DNA from: Pseudomonas tohonis
Lineage (GTDB): Bacteria > Pseudomonadota > Gammaproteobacteria > Pseudomonadales > Pseudomonadaceae
Direction of reading: 5' to 3'
NCBI RefSeq assembly: GCF_012767755.2
Contig: NZ_AP023189.1
Coordinates: forward strand, 4,900,001-4,964,000
Length of the DNA: 64,000 nt
In this document: one piece after another, positions 25,951 through 35,231 of the stretch
Numbering within the stretch: position 1 is the stretch's first letter
How the letters are laid out: every line of letters starts with the position of its first letter
Translations under genes and position numbers: made by a program
The notes under the pieces: generated by a model
What the model was told of the DNA's origin: nothing
Databases searched by the model: none
What the model saw: only the letters and a program-made list of their open reading frames with translations

Positions 25951-26502
25951 ATGAGCGATGCACAGGAAGTGGAGATCAGCCGCTTTCTCAGCTTTGTGCT
26001 GAGGCACAAGCCCGAGGCCATCGGCCTGCAGCTGGACAGCGAGGGCTGGGCCGATGTCGAGGCGCTGATCACCGGGGCGGTGCGCGCGGGCAAGGACCTC
26101 GACGAAAGGACGATCCGCCGGATGGTGGACGGGAACGACAAGAAGCGCTTCGCACTCTCCGAGGATGGCCGCCGCATCCGCGCCGTGCAGGGACATTCGA
26201 GCGCATCGGTGCAGCGACAGTACGAAACCGTGGTACCGCCGCAGCGGCTGTTCCACGGCACCGCCAGCCGCTTCCTCGACAGCATCTTGCAGAAGGGGCT
26301 GATCGCCGGTTCGCGCCACCACGTGCACCTTTCCACGGACCGTGAGACGGCCACCCAGGTCGGCGAGCGCTATGGCGAGCCGGTCATCCTGGAAGTGGAC
26401 GCCCGCGCCATGCACGAAGACGGTTTCGCCTTCCACCAGGCAGAGAATGGCGTATGGCTGACCGCGCGGGTGCCGGTGGCGTACCTGAAGCGGGAAGGAT
26501 GA
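25951..26502 (+). CDS. kptA: RNA 2'-phosphotransferase KptA/Tpt1
   Basis: A 183-residue KptA/Tpt1 enzyme, which moves an internal RNA 2'-phosphate to NAD+ in two steps. The N-terminal LRHKP holds the paired Arg-His (18-19), DKKRF the third catalytic arginine, and FHGTASRFLDSI and HHVHLS the NAD-binding core. Overall similarity to E. coli KptA is high. Bacteria lack the yeast tRNA-splicing step that makes 2'-phosphates, so the cellular substrate is unclear. It is a single-gene unit with a terminator 47 bases downstream. Confidence 0.93.
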   Translation: MSDAQEVEISRFLSFVLRHKPEAIGLQLDSEGWADVEALITGAVRAGKDLDERTIRRMVDGNDKKRFALSEDGRRIRAVQGHSSASVQRQYETVVPPQRLFHGTASRFLDSILQKGLIAGSRHHVHLSTDRETATQVGERYGEPVILEVDARAMHEDGFAFHQAENGVWLTARVPVAYLKREG

Positions 26503-26548
26503 ACGGCAGTTGGCTCTTCCCGGGAGCCCCGATGAAAGCGCTCCATTG

Positions 26549-26576
26549 AAAAAGGCAGCCCGAGGGCTGCCTTTTT
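26549..26576. terminator. Bidirectional terminator between kptA and ahpF
   Basis: AAAAAGGCAGCC, short CGAG turn, GGCTGCCTTTTT. The A-run and T-run flank a perfect stem, so it can serve kptA on the plus strand and ahpF on the minus strand. Confidence 0.92.
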
Positions 26577-26592
26577 CGTGGAGCAGGGTGGA

Positions 26593-28149
26593 TCAGCTGT
26601 TACGGATCAGGTGGTCGAAGGCGCTCAGGGAGGCCTTTGCACCTTCGCCCACGGCGATGACGATCTGCTTGTAGGGCACGGTGGTCACGTCGCCGGCGGC
26701 GAACACGCCGGGCAGCGAGGTCTCGCCACGGGCGTCGACGATGATCTCGCCACGCTGGCTCAGCTCGACGGTGCCTTTGAGCCAGTCGCTGTTGGGCAGC
26801 AGGCCGATCTGCACGAAGATGCCTTCCAGTTCCAGGGCCTTGAACTCATCGGAGTTGCGGTCCTTGTAGGTCAGGCCGGTGACCTTCTGGCCGTCGCCCT
26901 TCACTTCGCTGGTCAGTGCACTGGTGACGATGTCGACGTTGGAGAGGCTGCGCAGTTTCTTCTGCAGCACGGCGTCGGCACGCAGTTGGCTGTCGAACTC
27001 GATCAGCGTCACGTGGGCGACGATGCCGGCCAGGTCGATGGCCGCTTCCACGCCGGAGTTGCCGCCGCCGATCACCGCCACGCGCTTGCCCTTGAACAGC
27101 GGGCCGTCGCAGTGCGGGCAGTAGGCGACGCCACGGCCGCGGTATTCCTGCTCGCCGGGCACGTTCATCTCGCGCCAGCGGGCACCGGTGGAGAGGATCA
27201 CGGTCTTGGCCTTGAGGCTGGCTCCGCTCTCGAACTTCACTTCGTGCAGGCCGCCTTCGGCCTTGGCCGGGATCAATTGGCTGGCGCGCTGCAGGTTCAT
27301 GATGTCGACGTCGTACTGCTTGACGTGCTCTTCCAGCGCGCGGGCCAGTTTCGGGCCTTCGGTCTCCTGCACGGAGATGAAGTTCTCGATGGCCATGGTG
27401 TCCAGCACCTGGCCACCGAAGCGCTCGGCCGCGACGCCGGTACGGATGCCCTTGCGAGCGGCGTAGATGGCAGCCGACGCACCGGCCGGGCCACCGCCGA
27501 TCACCAGGACGTCGAAGGCGTCCTTGGCATTGAGTTTCTCGGCGTCACGGGCGGAGGCGCCGGTGTCGATCTTGGCGAGGATTTCCTCCACGCCCATGCG
27601 GCCCTGGCTGAACAGTTCGCCGTTCAGGTAGATGCTCGGCACCGACATGATCTGGCGTTGCTCGACCTCATCCTGGAACAGCGCGCCGTCGATGGCGACG
27701 TGGCGGATGTTGGGGTTGAGCACGGCCATGAGGTTCAGCGCCTGGACCACGTCCGGGCAGTTCTGGCAGGACAGCGAGAAGTAGGTTTCGAAGTTGAACT
27801 CACCCTGGATGCCCTTGACCTGCTCAATCACGTCGGCTTCGAGCTTGGAGGGGTGGCCGCCGACCTGCAGCAGCGCCAGGACCAGGGAGGTGAATTCGTG
27901 GCCCATGGGGATGCCGGCGAAACACAGGCTGATATCCGCACCGGGGCGCTCCAGCGAGAAGGAAGGCGTGCGGGCATCGCCACCGTCTTCGCGCAGGGTG
28001 ATCTTGTCGGTCAGGCCGACGATGTCATGCAGCAGGTCGCGCAGCTCCTTCGATTTGTCGCTGTCATCGAGGGACGCGACGATCTCGAACGGCTGGGTGA
28101 CCTTTTCCAGATAGGCCTTCAACTGGGTTTTAAGATTGGCGTCCAACAT
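26593..28149 (-). CDS. ahpF: Alkyl hydroperoxide reductase subunit F
   Basis: A 518-residue flavoprotein disulfide reductase. The N-terminal tandem thioredoxin-like domain has SCQNCPDVV (about 126-134); the FAD motif [10 protein letters not shown] (about 220) and active-site CPHCDG (about 344-349) with the NADH motif GGGNSGVEA complete the C-terminal thioredoxin-reductase half. It passes electrons from NADH to AhpC. The ATG at 28149 is chosen over one nine codons upstream because the family begins MLDANLK. It lies 138 bases downstream of ahpC. Confidence 0.95.
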   Translation of the reverse strand: MLDANLKTQLKAYLEKVTQPFEIVASLDDSDKSKELRDLLHDIVGLTDKITLREDGGDARTPSFSLERPGADISLCFAGIPMGHEFTSLVLALLQVGGHPSKLEADVIEQVKGIQGEFNFETYFSLSCQNCPDVVQALNLMAVLNPNIRHVAIDGALFQDEVEQRQIMSVPSIYLNGELFSQGRMGVEEILAKIDTGASARDAEKLNAKDAFDVLVIGGGPAGASAAIYAARKGIRTGVAAERFGGQVLDTMAIENFISVQETEGPKLARALEEHVKQYDVDIMNLQRASQLIPAKAEGGLHEVKFESGASLKAKTVILSTGARWREMNVPGEQEYRGRGVAYCPHCDGPLFKGKRVAVIGGGNSGVEAAIDLAGIVAHVTLIEFDSQLRADAVLQKKLRSLSNVDIVTSALTSEVKGDGQKVTGLTYKDRNSDEFKALELEGIFVQIGLLPNSDWLKGTVELSQRGEIIVDARGETSLPGVFAAGDVTTVPYKQIVIAVGEGAKASLSAFDHLIRNS

Positions 28150-28287
28150 GATTCGGCTCCTGCTTGTTTCGGGCAAAGGGGGCCCCGCGGCGAGCGCATG
28201 CGCGCCCGCCCTGCTCGCTCGAATTCGGGCTTTTGCAGGGTGGCCGGCCTGGGGCCGACCACCGGGGGGAGGTACTGCGGGTACTGC

Positions 28288-28851
28288 TTAGATCTTGCCA
28301 ACCAGGTCCAGGGACGGAGCGAGGGTCTTCTCGCCTTCCTTCCACTTGGCCGGGCAGACTTCGCCCGGGTGGGCGGCGGTGTACTGGGCAGCTTTCAGCT
28401 TGCGCAGGGTTTCGCCGACGTCACGAGCGATCTCGTTGGAGTGGATCTCAACGGTCTTGATGATGCCTTCCGGGTTGATCACGAAGGTGCCGCGCAGGGC
28501 CAGGCCTTCTTCCGGGATGTGCACGCCGAACGCGTTGGTCAGCTGGTGGGTCGGGTCACCGATCAGCGGGAACTGGGCCTTGCCGACGGCCGGGGAAGTC
28601 TCGTGCCACACCTTGTGGGAGAAGTGGGTATCGGTGGTCACGATGTAGACCTCGGTACCGGCCTTCTGGAATTCGCCGTAGTTGTTGGCGGCGTCTTCGA
28701 TCTCGGTGGGGCAGTTGAAGGTGAAGGCTGCCGGCATGAAGATCAGTACCGACCACTTGCCCTTGAGGGATTCTTCGGTGACTTCGATGAACTTGCCGTT
28801 GTGGAAAGCGTTGACCTTGAAAGGTTGAACTGCGGTGTTGATCAGAGACAT
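28288..28851 (-). CDS. ahpC: Alkyl hydroperoxide reductase subunit C (2-Cys peroxiredoxin)
   Basis: A 187-residue peroxiredoxin of normal length. The peroxidatic cysteine is in TFNCPTEIED (about residue 47) and the resolving cysteine in GEVCPAKW (about 165). It reduces hydrogen peroxide, organic peroxides and peroxynitrite and is recycled by AhpF encoded just downstream. Known family members are OxyR-controlled; I could not identify a convincing OxyR site in the 195 bases upstream (28852-29046), which hold no gene. Confidence 0.96.
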   Translation of the reverse strand: MSLINTAVQPFKVNAFHNGKFIEVTEESLKGKWSVLIFMPAAFTFNCPTEIEDAANNYGEFQKAGTEVYIVTTDTHFSHKVWHETSPAVGKAQFPLIGDPTHQLTNAFGVHIPEEGLALRGTFVINPEGIIKTVEIHSNEIARDVGETLRKLKAAQYTAAHPGEVCPAKWKEGEKTLAPSLDLVGKI

Positions 28852-29046
28852 CGAGTGGTCCTCTATCTATGGGGTTGGAAGTTCGGGTCAAGAATTTACC
28901 CGACGAATACTAGGCGGTCAGCCCGTAAAGAGCTTATTGATTGAGGGCATCGCCATCATTGCTTTCCTAAATCGATCCTGGAAAGCCGCTACAGCCCAGT
29001 AGCCACGCGGCCTTGCGCGCGGCCACCGGAGCGAGGGGAGCCTGGA

Positions 29047-30009
29047 TCAGGCCAGGGACACGTCGAGCAGGACGACTACTTTACCGGAAACCTGGTTGCT
29101 GCCGAGGGCCGCGAAGGCCGCTTCCACGTCCTTGGCAGCGAAGCTGCGCTCCAGCTGGGGCTTCAGCCGGCCTTCGCCGAACAGGGGCCAGGCGTGCTGC
29201 CCCAGGTCACGCAGCAGGTCGGCCTTGAAGGCGTCGTCGCGGTTGCGCAGCGTGGAGCCGATCAGCTGGATGCGCTTGCCCAGCACCAGCGCCATGTCCA
29301 GCTCGGCCTGGCGCCCACCCATGAGGCCGATGTTGACCCAGCGACCGTCGCGGGCCAGCAGCTCCAGGTTCAGCGCCGCATAGTTGCCACCGACAGGATC
29401 GAGGATGACGTCGAAGGGGGCGAAGTCGCGCAGACTCTCCAGCGCTTCGCCACGCAACGCGCCACCCTGGGCGCCAAGGCTTTCGCAATAGGCCAGGCGC
29501 TCGGCGGAACCGACGCTGACCCAGACGGGGCTGCCGAACGCCTTGCACAGTTGGATGGCGGCGGAACCGACACCACTCGCACCGGCATGCAGCAGCACCT
29601 TCTCGCCGGGCTTGAGGCCCGCCAGCTGGAACAGGTTGAGCCAGGCGGTGGCGTAGACCTCGGGCAGCGCGGCCCCTTCGGCCAGGCTGAGGCCCTCGGG
29701 AACCGGCAATACATGGCCGGCATCCACCACCACTTCCTCGGCCATGCCGCCGCCGGCCAGCAGCGCACAGACACGGTCACCGACCTGCCATGCCGCACCC
29801 GCGCCCACCTCGGTGATCACCCCGGAGCATTCGAGGCCGATGATGTCGCTGGCACCCGGCGGCGGCGGGTAATGGCCCGCGGCCTGCAACAGGTCGGCGC
29901 GGTTCAGACCCGCTGCCGCCACACGAATGCGGACCTGCCCCACATCACAGCCAGGAACCGGGCGTTCAGCCCATTCCACGCGCCCTTCAACGCCTTGCAA
30001 TGCTTTCAC
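29047..30009 (-). CDS. NAD(P)H quinone oxidoreductase (zinc-free MDR family)
   Basis: A 320-residue medium-chain dehydrogenase/reductase. The N-terminal GroES-like half has GLNRADLLQAAGHYPPPPG, and the nucleotide-binding half has HAGASGVGSAAIQL (about 142-155). The zinc-binding residues of alcohol dehydrogenases are absent. The pattern is that of the PIG3/quinone oxidoreductase group, which reduces quinones with NADPH. It is divergent from prc. Confidence 0.9.
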   Translation of the reverse strand: MKALQGVEGRVEWAERPVPGCDVGQVRIRVAAAGLNRADLLQAAGHYPPPPGASDIIGLECSGVITEVGAGAAWQVGDRVCALLAGGGMAEEVVVDAGHVLPVPEGLSLAEGAALPEVYATAWLNLFQLAGLKPGEKVLLHAGASGVGSAAIQLCKAFGSPVWVSVGSAERLAYCESLGAQGGALRGEALESLRDFAPFDVILDPVGGNYAALNLELLARDGRWVNIGLMGGRQAELDMALVLGKRIQLIGSTLRNRDDAFKADLLRDLGQHAWPLFGEGRLKPQLERSFAAKDVEAAFAALGSNQVSGKVVVLLDVSLA

Positions 30010-30035
30010 GCTGCCTCCATAGTGACCCAGGACTC

Positions 30036-30062
30036 GCCCGGCGGCTGACCGCCGGGCTTTTG
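30036..30062 (+). terminator. Terminator-like hairpin in the leader region of prc
   Basis: GCCCGGCGG (30036-30044), loop CTGA, CCGCCGGGC (30049-30057), then TTTTG. It lies on the plus strand 76 bases before the prc start, although no plus-strand gene precedes it, as the upstream gene is divergent. It could be an attenuator of prc or end a short leader RNA. Confidence 0.6.
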
Positions 30063-30137
30063 CTTTGCGCCGATGGAACCCGGCGCCCTCAAATACGGCC
30101 TAATATGCGTTATCACCTCCCCCGACGTCGACTCAGC

Positions 30138-32222
30138 ATGAAGCGTTCACTGATCTGCTCCGCCCTTGCGTTTGTATTCAGCATCAGCGTCCTGCCGCTG
30201 CATGCGTCCACCACCTCGGCAAGCGACAGCTGGGACTCGATCCAGCCCGACCGTGAGCAGGTGATAGCCAGTCTCAACGTGGTGGAGCTGCTCAAGCGCC
30301 ACCATTACAACAAGCCGCCGCTCAACGACGAGCGCTCGGTGAAGATCTACGAGGGCTACCTCAAGCTTCTCGACCCGGCGAAGATGTATTTCACCGCCGG
30401 CGACATCGCCGAATTCAACCAGTGGAAGACGCAATTCGACGACTTCCTGAAGAGCGGCGACCTGGACCCGGGCTTCACTATCTACAAGCGTCATCTGGAC
30501 CGCCTCAAGGAGCGCCTGGACTTCGCCCTGGCCATGCTCGACAAGGGCGTGGACAAGATCGACTTCAGCGTCGACGAGAGCCTCGAGACCGATCGCGAGA
30601 AAGCCACCTGGGCCAAGGACCGCGCCGCCCTCGATGACCTCTGGCGCAAGCGCGTGAAGGACGAGGTCCTGCGCCTGAAGATCGCCAACAAGGAGCCGAA
30701 GGCGATCCAGGAGCTGCTGGTAAAGCGCTACAAGAACCAGCTCTCGCGCCTCGAACAGACCCGTGGCGAGGACGTGTTCCAGGCCTATATCAACGCCTTC
30801 GCGCAGACCTACGATCCGCACACCCAGTACCTCTCCCCGGACAACGCGGAGAACTTCGACATCAACATGAGCCTGTCGCTGGAAGGCATCGGCGCCGTGC
30901 TGCAGAGCGACAACGAGCATGTGAAGGTGGTGCGCCTGGTCCCCGCCGGCCCCGCCGAGAAGAGCAAGCAGATCGCTCCGGCCGACAAGATCGTCGGCGT
31001 CGCCCAGGGCAACGGTGAGATGGTCGACGTGATCGGCTGGCGCCTGGATGAGGTCGTGAAACTGATCCGCGGCCCGAAAGGCTCGGTCGTGCGCCTGGAA
31101 GTGGTCCCCGCGAACAACGCCCCCAACGACCAGAGCAGCAAGATCGTCTCCATCACCCGCGAAGCGGTGAAGCTCGAAGAGCAGGCCGCGAAGAAATCCG
31201 TGCTCAACCTCGAGCATGACGGCCATGCCTTCAAGCTCGGCGTGATCGAAGTGCCGGCCTTCTACCTGGACTTCAAGGCGTTCCGTGCCGGCGACCCCGA
31301 GTACAAGAGCACCACGCGCGATGTGAAGAAACTCCTCGGCGAACTGCAGAAGGAGAAGGTCGACGGCGTGGTGATCGACCTGCGCAACAACGGCGGCGGC
31401 TCCCTGCAGGAAGCCACCGAGCTGACCGGCCTGTTCATCGACCAGGGTCCGACCGTGCTGGTGCGCAACAGTGACGGCCGCGTCGACGTGCTGGCCGACG
31501 AGAACACCGGCATCTTCTACAAGGGCCCGATGGCCGTGCTGGTCAACCGCCTGTCCGCCTCGGCCTCGGAGATCTTCGCCGGCGCCATGCAGGACTATCA
31601 CCGCGCGCTGATCATCGGTGGCCAGACCTTCGGCAAGGGCACCGTGCAGACCATCCAGCCACTCAACCATGGCGAGCTGAAGCTGACCCTGGCCAAGTTC
31701 TACCGCGTCTCCGGCCAGAGCACCCAGCACCAGGGCGTGATCCCCGACATCGAGTATCCCTCGGTGGTCGACACCAAGGAAATCGGCGAAAGCGCGCTGC
31801 CCGAGGCCATGCCCTGGGACAGCATCCGCCCGGCGATCAAGCCCGAGGTCGACCCCTTCAAGCCCTTCCTCGCCGAGCTCAAGGCCCGTCACGATTCGCG
31901 CACCGCGCACAATCCCGACTTCGTCTACAGCCGCGAGCGCCTGGCCCTGGCCCAGAAGCTGATGAAGGAAACCACCATCACCCTCAACGAGGCCAAGCGC
32001 CGCGCCCAGCAGGCGGACATCGAGTCCAAGCAGCTGGCGATGGAGAACAGCCGTCGCAAGGGCAAGGGCGAGGAGCCGCTGAAGGAGCTGAAGAAGGAAG
32101 ACGAGGACGCGCTGCCACTGGACGATGACAAGACCAAGCCGGAAGACGACGCCTACCTGACCGAGACCGGGCAGATCCTGCTCGACTACCTGGGTCTGAA
32201 CTCGGCAGTGGCCAAGCACTGA
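30138..32222 (+). CDS. prc: Carboxy-terminal processing (tail-specific) protease Prc
   Basis: A 694-residue periplasmic protease with a signal peptide (1-23). A PDZ domain lies around 240-330, and the S41 serine-lysine dyad is seen in LSASASEIF (about 475-483) and FGKGTVQ (about 500-506). The C-terminal basic DUF3340-type domain is present. In P. aeruginosa Prc degrades truncated MucA and with LbcA turns over peptidoglycan hydrolases. The start at 30138 gives the signal peptide; an in-frame extension to 30000 overlaps the divergent gene. Confidence 0.95.
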   Translation: MKRSLICSALAFVFSISVLPLHASTTSASDSWDSIQPDREQVIASLNVVELLKRHHYNKPPLNDERSVKIYEGYLKLLDPAKMYFTAGDIAEFNQWKTQFDDFLKSGDLDPGFTIYKRHLDRLKERLDFALAMLDKGVDKIDFSVDESLETDREKATWAKDRAALDDLWRKRVKDEVLRLKIANKEPKAIQELLVKRYKNQLSRLEQTRGEDVFQAYINAFAQTYDPHTQYLSPDNAENFDINMSLSLEGIGAVLQSDNEHVKVVRLVPAGPAEKSKQIAPADKIVGVAQGNGEMVDVIGWRLDEVVKLIRGPKGSVVRLEVVPANNAPNDQSSKIVSITREAVKLEEQAAKKSVLNLEHDGHAFKLGVIEVPAFYLDFKAFRAGDPEYKSTTRDVKKLLGELQKEKVDGVVIDLRNNGGGSLQEATELTGLFIDQGPTVLVRNSDGRVDVLADENTGIFYKGPMAVLVNRLSASASEIFAGAMQDYHRALIIGGQTFGKGTVQTIQPLNHGELKLTLAKFYRVSGQSTQHQGVIPDIEYPSVVDTKEIGESALPEAMPWDSIRPAIKPEVDPFKPFLAELKARHDSRTAHNPDFVYSRERLALAQKLMKETTITLNEAKRRAQQADIESKQLAMENSRRKGKGEEPLKELKKEDEDALPLDDDKTKPEDDAYLTETGQILLDYLGLNSAVAKH

Positions 32223-32263
32223 CCGAACGTCATCAGAACGTCACGAAATCGTCGTGAAATGCA

Positions 32264-32291
32264 GGGGCCGCTAATGCGGCCCCTTGCTTTT
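32264..32291 (+). terminator. Rho-independent terminator of prc
   Basis: GGGGCCGC, loop TAAT, GCGGCCCC, then TTGCTTTT, 41 bases past the prc stop and 24 before the next start. Confidence 0.9.
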
Positions 32292-32314
32292 GAGCCGCAT
32301 TCACGAGAGCCACC

Positions 32315-34060
32315 ATGACAGTCACCGAGCAGTTGAGCGCACTGGGCCATATCCTCGCTCACGGCGACCTGAACAGCCTTTTCCAGCCGATCATTTCGCT
32401 TTCCGAACGCCGCATCCTCGGCTACGAGGCCCTCACCCGGGGCCCTTCGAACAGCCCCCTGCACTCCCCCGTCACCCTGTTCGCCGTCGCGCGCCACGCC
32501 GGTCGCCTCAGCGAACTGGAGATGGCCTGCCGCAGGCGTGCCTGTACGCGCTTCCACGAGCTCAAGCTCGACGGCAAGCTGTTCCTCAACGTGTCCCCTG
32601 AATCCCTGCTCGACCCCGCCCACCAGCCGGGGCGCACGCTGCAGTTGCTGCAGGCCTTCGGCATCCCGCCGAGCCAGGTGGTGATCGAGCTGACCGAACA
32701 CGCCCCGACCGAAGATTTCGGTCTGCTCGACACCGCCCTGCACCACTACCGCGCCATGGGTTTCTCCATCGCCCTGGACGATCTCGGCGCCGGCTACTCC
32801 AGCCTGCGCCTGTGGTCGGAGCTGCGTCCCGACTACGTGAAGATCGACCGCCACTTCATCGACGGCATCCACCAGGACGCGGTGAAGCGCGAGTTCGTCG
32901 GTTCCATCCTGAAGATGGCCAAGGCTTCCCGCGCCCAGGTGATCGCCGAGGGCATCGAGCTGCCGGAAGAACTGGCCGTGCTCGCCGAAATGGGCCTGGA
33001 CCTGGTGCAGGGCTACCTGCTCTGCCGCCCCCAGGAACAACCTCCCCGCGACGCCCGCCCGTTGTTGCCGCAGCTGGAAACCAGCGGCACGCTCGCCGAA
33101 GAAGGCTCCGACCTGCAGGCCCTGCTCAACGAGCAGGCGGCAGTGGACCAGAACACCCCGATCGCCGAAGTCCTCGAAGCCTTCCGTGCCCAGGCCAATC
33201 TCAACTCCCTGGCCGTGCTCGACGCCCAGCAGCAGCCGGTGGGCATCGTCCACCGCCACCTGCTTTCCGATGCCCTGCTCAAGCCCTTCGCCACCGACCT
33301 GTTCGCCCGCAAACCGATCAGCCGGCTGATGAGCGACGACTTCCTCGCCGTCGAGCTGTGCCAGTCTCTGCAACAGGTCAGCCGCCTGCTCACCAGCCGC
33401 GCGCGCCAGCGCATCGAAGAGGACTTCATCATCGTCTCCGAAGGCCGTTACCAGGGCCTGGGAAGAGTGATCGACGTACTCAAGCTGATCACCGAAAAGA
33501 AGATCCAGCAGGCCCGTCATGCCAACCCGCTGACCCTGCTGCCGGGCAACGTCCCCATCCAGCAATGCCTGGCGCGACTGCTCCAGCAGGGCCGTACGGC
33601 GATGATCTGCTACGTGGACATCGACAGCTTCAAGCCCTTCAACGACCTCTACGGCTACGCCAAGGGCGATGAAGTGCTGCTGTGCCTGGCGCAATGCCTG
33701 AACGAGCGCGTCGACCCGGCACGGGACTTCGTTGGCCATATCGGCGGCGACGACTTCATGCTGGTACTGGGCTCGGAAGACTGGCGCGCCAAGCTCAACC
33801 ACCTGCTGGAAGACTTCCAGGGGCAGTGTCGGCGTTTCTACCGCACCGACCACCTGCAGGCCGGCTGCTTCATCGCCCACAACCGCCATGGCGAGCGCGA
33901 GGAGTTTCCGCTGCTGTCGTTGTCGATCGGTGTGGTCAACTTGCGCGCCGAAGCCTGCAGCCAGCTGGACGCCAGCCAGCTCGCGGCGCTCGCCTCGGAA
34001 GCCAAGCGCCATGCCAAGGCGGTGCCCGGCTACAGCCTGCACATCATCGATGCGGCCTGA
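32315..34060 (+). CDS. EAL-CBS-GGDEF bifunctional cyclic-di-GMP protein
   Basis: A 581-residue cytoplasmic protein. The N-terminal EAL domain (about 10-250) keeps the catalytic signature: YEALTRG, FLNVSPESL, IELTE, LDDLGAGYSSL, KIDRHF and VIAEGIE. A CBS pair (about 265-385) follows, then a GGDEF domain (about 410-570) with GGDDF at its active loop and no RxxD inhibitory site at the expected spacing. The EAL half should be an active phosphodiesterase; cyclase activity is less certain. No membrane segments. It follows prc, as in P. aeruginosa. Confidence 0.92.
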   Translation: MTVTEQLSALGHILAHGDLNSLFQPIISLSERRILGYEALTRGPSNSPLHSPVTLFAVARHAGRLSELEMACRRRACTRFHELKLDGKLFLNVSPESLLDPAHQPGRTLQLLQAFGIPPSQVVIELTEHAPTEDFGLLDTALHHYRAMGFSIALDDLGAGYSSLRLWSELRPDYVKIDRHFIDGIHQDAVKREFVGSILKMAKASRAQVIAEGIELPEELAVLAEMGLDLVQGYLLCRPQEQPPRDARPLLPQLETSGTLAEEGSDLQALLNEQAAVDQNTPIAEVLEAFRAQANLNSLAVLDAQQQPVGIVHRHLLSDALLKPFATDLFARKPISRLMSDDFLAVELCQSLQQVSRLLTSRARQRIEEDFIIVSEGRYQGLGRVIDVLKLITEKKIQQARHANPLTLLPGNVPIQQCLARLLQQGRTAMICYVDIDSFKPFNDLYGYAKGDEVLLCLAQCLNERVDPARDFVGHIGGDDFMLVLGSEDWRAKLNHLLEDFQGQCRRFYRTDHLQAGCFIAHNRHGEREEFPLLSLSIGVVNLRAEACSQLDASQLAALASEAKRHAKAVPGYSLHIIDAA

Positions 34061-34084
34061 AACGGCGCGAGGGACAAGCCGGGA

Positions 34085-34555
34085 TCAGAAGCCCAGGCGC
34101 GCGGCGCTGGCGGCCATGCGCTCGGCGGCAGCCGGGTCGGGCGCCAGGCCCGGTCCACCCTCGCGGTAGAGATCAGCCAGGCGCTTGGCAGCCAGGGGAT
34201 GCCCGGCCGACTCGGCGAGCGCCCACCACGAAGCCGCTTCGGCGGCATCGGGCGGGTTGCGGGTATCACCTGCCAATGCCAGCACCCCGAGCTGATAGCA
34301 AGACTTGCCATCACCGGCGCGGGCCGCCAGGCGCAGCATGCGGATGCCCTCTTCCCGCGCCCCGAAGCCCTGCCCACGGTGCAACAGGAGATGACCGTAG
34401 AAGCTCTGCGCGGCGACATCCCCCAGATTGGCCATGCGCGCGTATTGACCCTGCATCCAGTTCCACGCCCGCGGCTGCTTGACCAAGGCAGGCCAACGCA
34501 GCAGCCAGCGTGCAACGAGATAGCCGACGCGAGCGCGCATCTTCCAATGCCGCAT
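34085..34555 (-). CDS. SEL1-like repeat protein
   Basis: A 156-residue helical-repeat protein with an N-terminal hydrophobic, basic helix. Three SEL1-type repeats are seen (GDVAAQSFYGHLLLHRG, GDGKSCYQLGVLAL, GHPLAAKRLADLYREG). SEL1 proteins act as adaptors. The ATG at 34555 has GAGGA upstream and overlaps the stop of the next gene upstream, so it is the last member of a three-gene unit. A second SEL1 protein of similar size is at 54028-54435. Confidence 0.8.
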   Translation of the reverse strand: MRHWKMRARVGYLVARWLLRWPALVKQPRAWNWMQGQYARMANLGDVAAQSFYGHLLLHRGQGFGAREEGIRMLRLAARAGDGKSCYQLGVLALAGDTRNPPDAAEAASWWALAESAGHPLAAKRLADLYREGGPGLAPDPAAAERMAASAARLGF

Positions 34556-34920
34556 CAGGTTTCCTCGGGGTAGGTGAACTCGAATACCCGCACCACTTCG
34601 GCCGCATGCCAGGACGCGGCGGCGATGCCGTCCGGCGGCCCGGAGAAGCGCCCGAGGCGCACCACGCATTCGAAGAAGCCGGTACGCGGCAGGCGGCTGG
34701 CCCCCTGGCTGATCACCAGGGAGCTGCGCAGCGGACGCTCGGCACGGGCGTCCAGTGCGGCAAGGTGCTCCAGGGCGGCGGTAAGGGTCTGCATGGCGGG
34801 GGTAGGCAGTTGGAGGCGCTCCACCAGGGCGCGGTAGGTCAGCAGATGGCGCTGCCGGCGGGCATCTTCCAGCTCACCCAGCAGGGCCTGCCAGTGCTGG
34901 CGGCTGATGCGCACGCTCAA
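34555..34920 (-). CDS. Hypothetical protein between HTH and SEL1 genes
   Basis: A 121-residue soluble protein. The first 60 residues are helical; the second half holds SSLVISQGASRLPRTGFFE, which resembles a LVV..TG.PG.GFF pattern that I recall from small conserved proteins of unknown function. I cannot assign a role. Its start overlaps the stop of the upstream HTH gene by 4 bases and its stop overlaps the start of the SEL1 gene, so all three are translated from one message. Confidence 0.7.
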   Translation of the reverse strand: MSVRISRQHWQALLGELEDARRQRHLLTYRALVERLQLPTPAMQTLTAALEHLAALDARAERPLRSSLVISQGASRLPRTGFFECVVRLGRFSGPPDGIAAASWHAAEVVRVFEFTYPEET

Positions 34921-35231
34921 GATTCCGCCTCCCAGCCCGCGACACCGAGGACGCGTGCCAGCGAGCGCTTGATCGCGGCATCCGGCTCGCGCTCGCCGCT
35001 CTCGATCAGGCCCAGGTAGACGGGGCTGATGCCGACCGCTCGGGCGACTTGTTCAAGACTTTGCCCCTGCTCCTCACGCAGCGCCTGCAACTGCGAGAAC
35101 GAAGGGGCGGAGACGGCGCCTGTGGGCGCCTGGGTGGCTTGTCCGGCAGCCTGTAGCAGTGCCTGGTAATCAGCCCAGGGCAACACCGCGTACTCTGCTT
35201 CACCGTCACGCATGATCACTTGCACGTTCAT
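34917..35231 (-). CDS. XRE-type helix-turn-helix regulator with N-terminal antitoxin-like segment
   Basis: A 104-residue protein. Residues 1-28 (VIMRDGEAEYAVLPWADYQALL) resemble the N-terminal beta-helix unit of Phd-like antitoxins; residues 47-100 form a Cro/CI HTH (LREEQGQSLEQVARAVGISPVYLGLIESG). The ATG at 35231 follows GGGAG. It heads the overlapping three-gene unit and may autoregulate it. Whether the partner is a toxin is untested. Confidence 0.75.
   Translation of the reverse strand: MNVQVIMRDGEAEYAVLPWADYQALLQAAGQATQAPTGAVSAPSFSQLQALREEQGQSLEQVARAVGISPVYLGLIESGEREPDAAIKRSLARVLGVAGWEAES

Noticed and set aside
28852..29046. Search for an OxyR site upstream of ahpC
   Set aside because: No convincing ATAG-N7-CTAT spaced pattern could be seen by eye; not reported as a feature.
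30147..32219. A 690-codon minus-strand frame opposite prc
   Set aside because: Antisense shadow of a known protease gene, with no recognisable motif.
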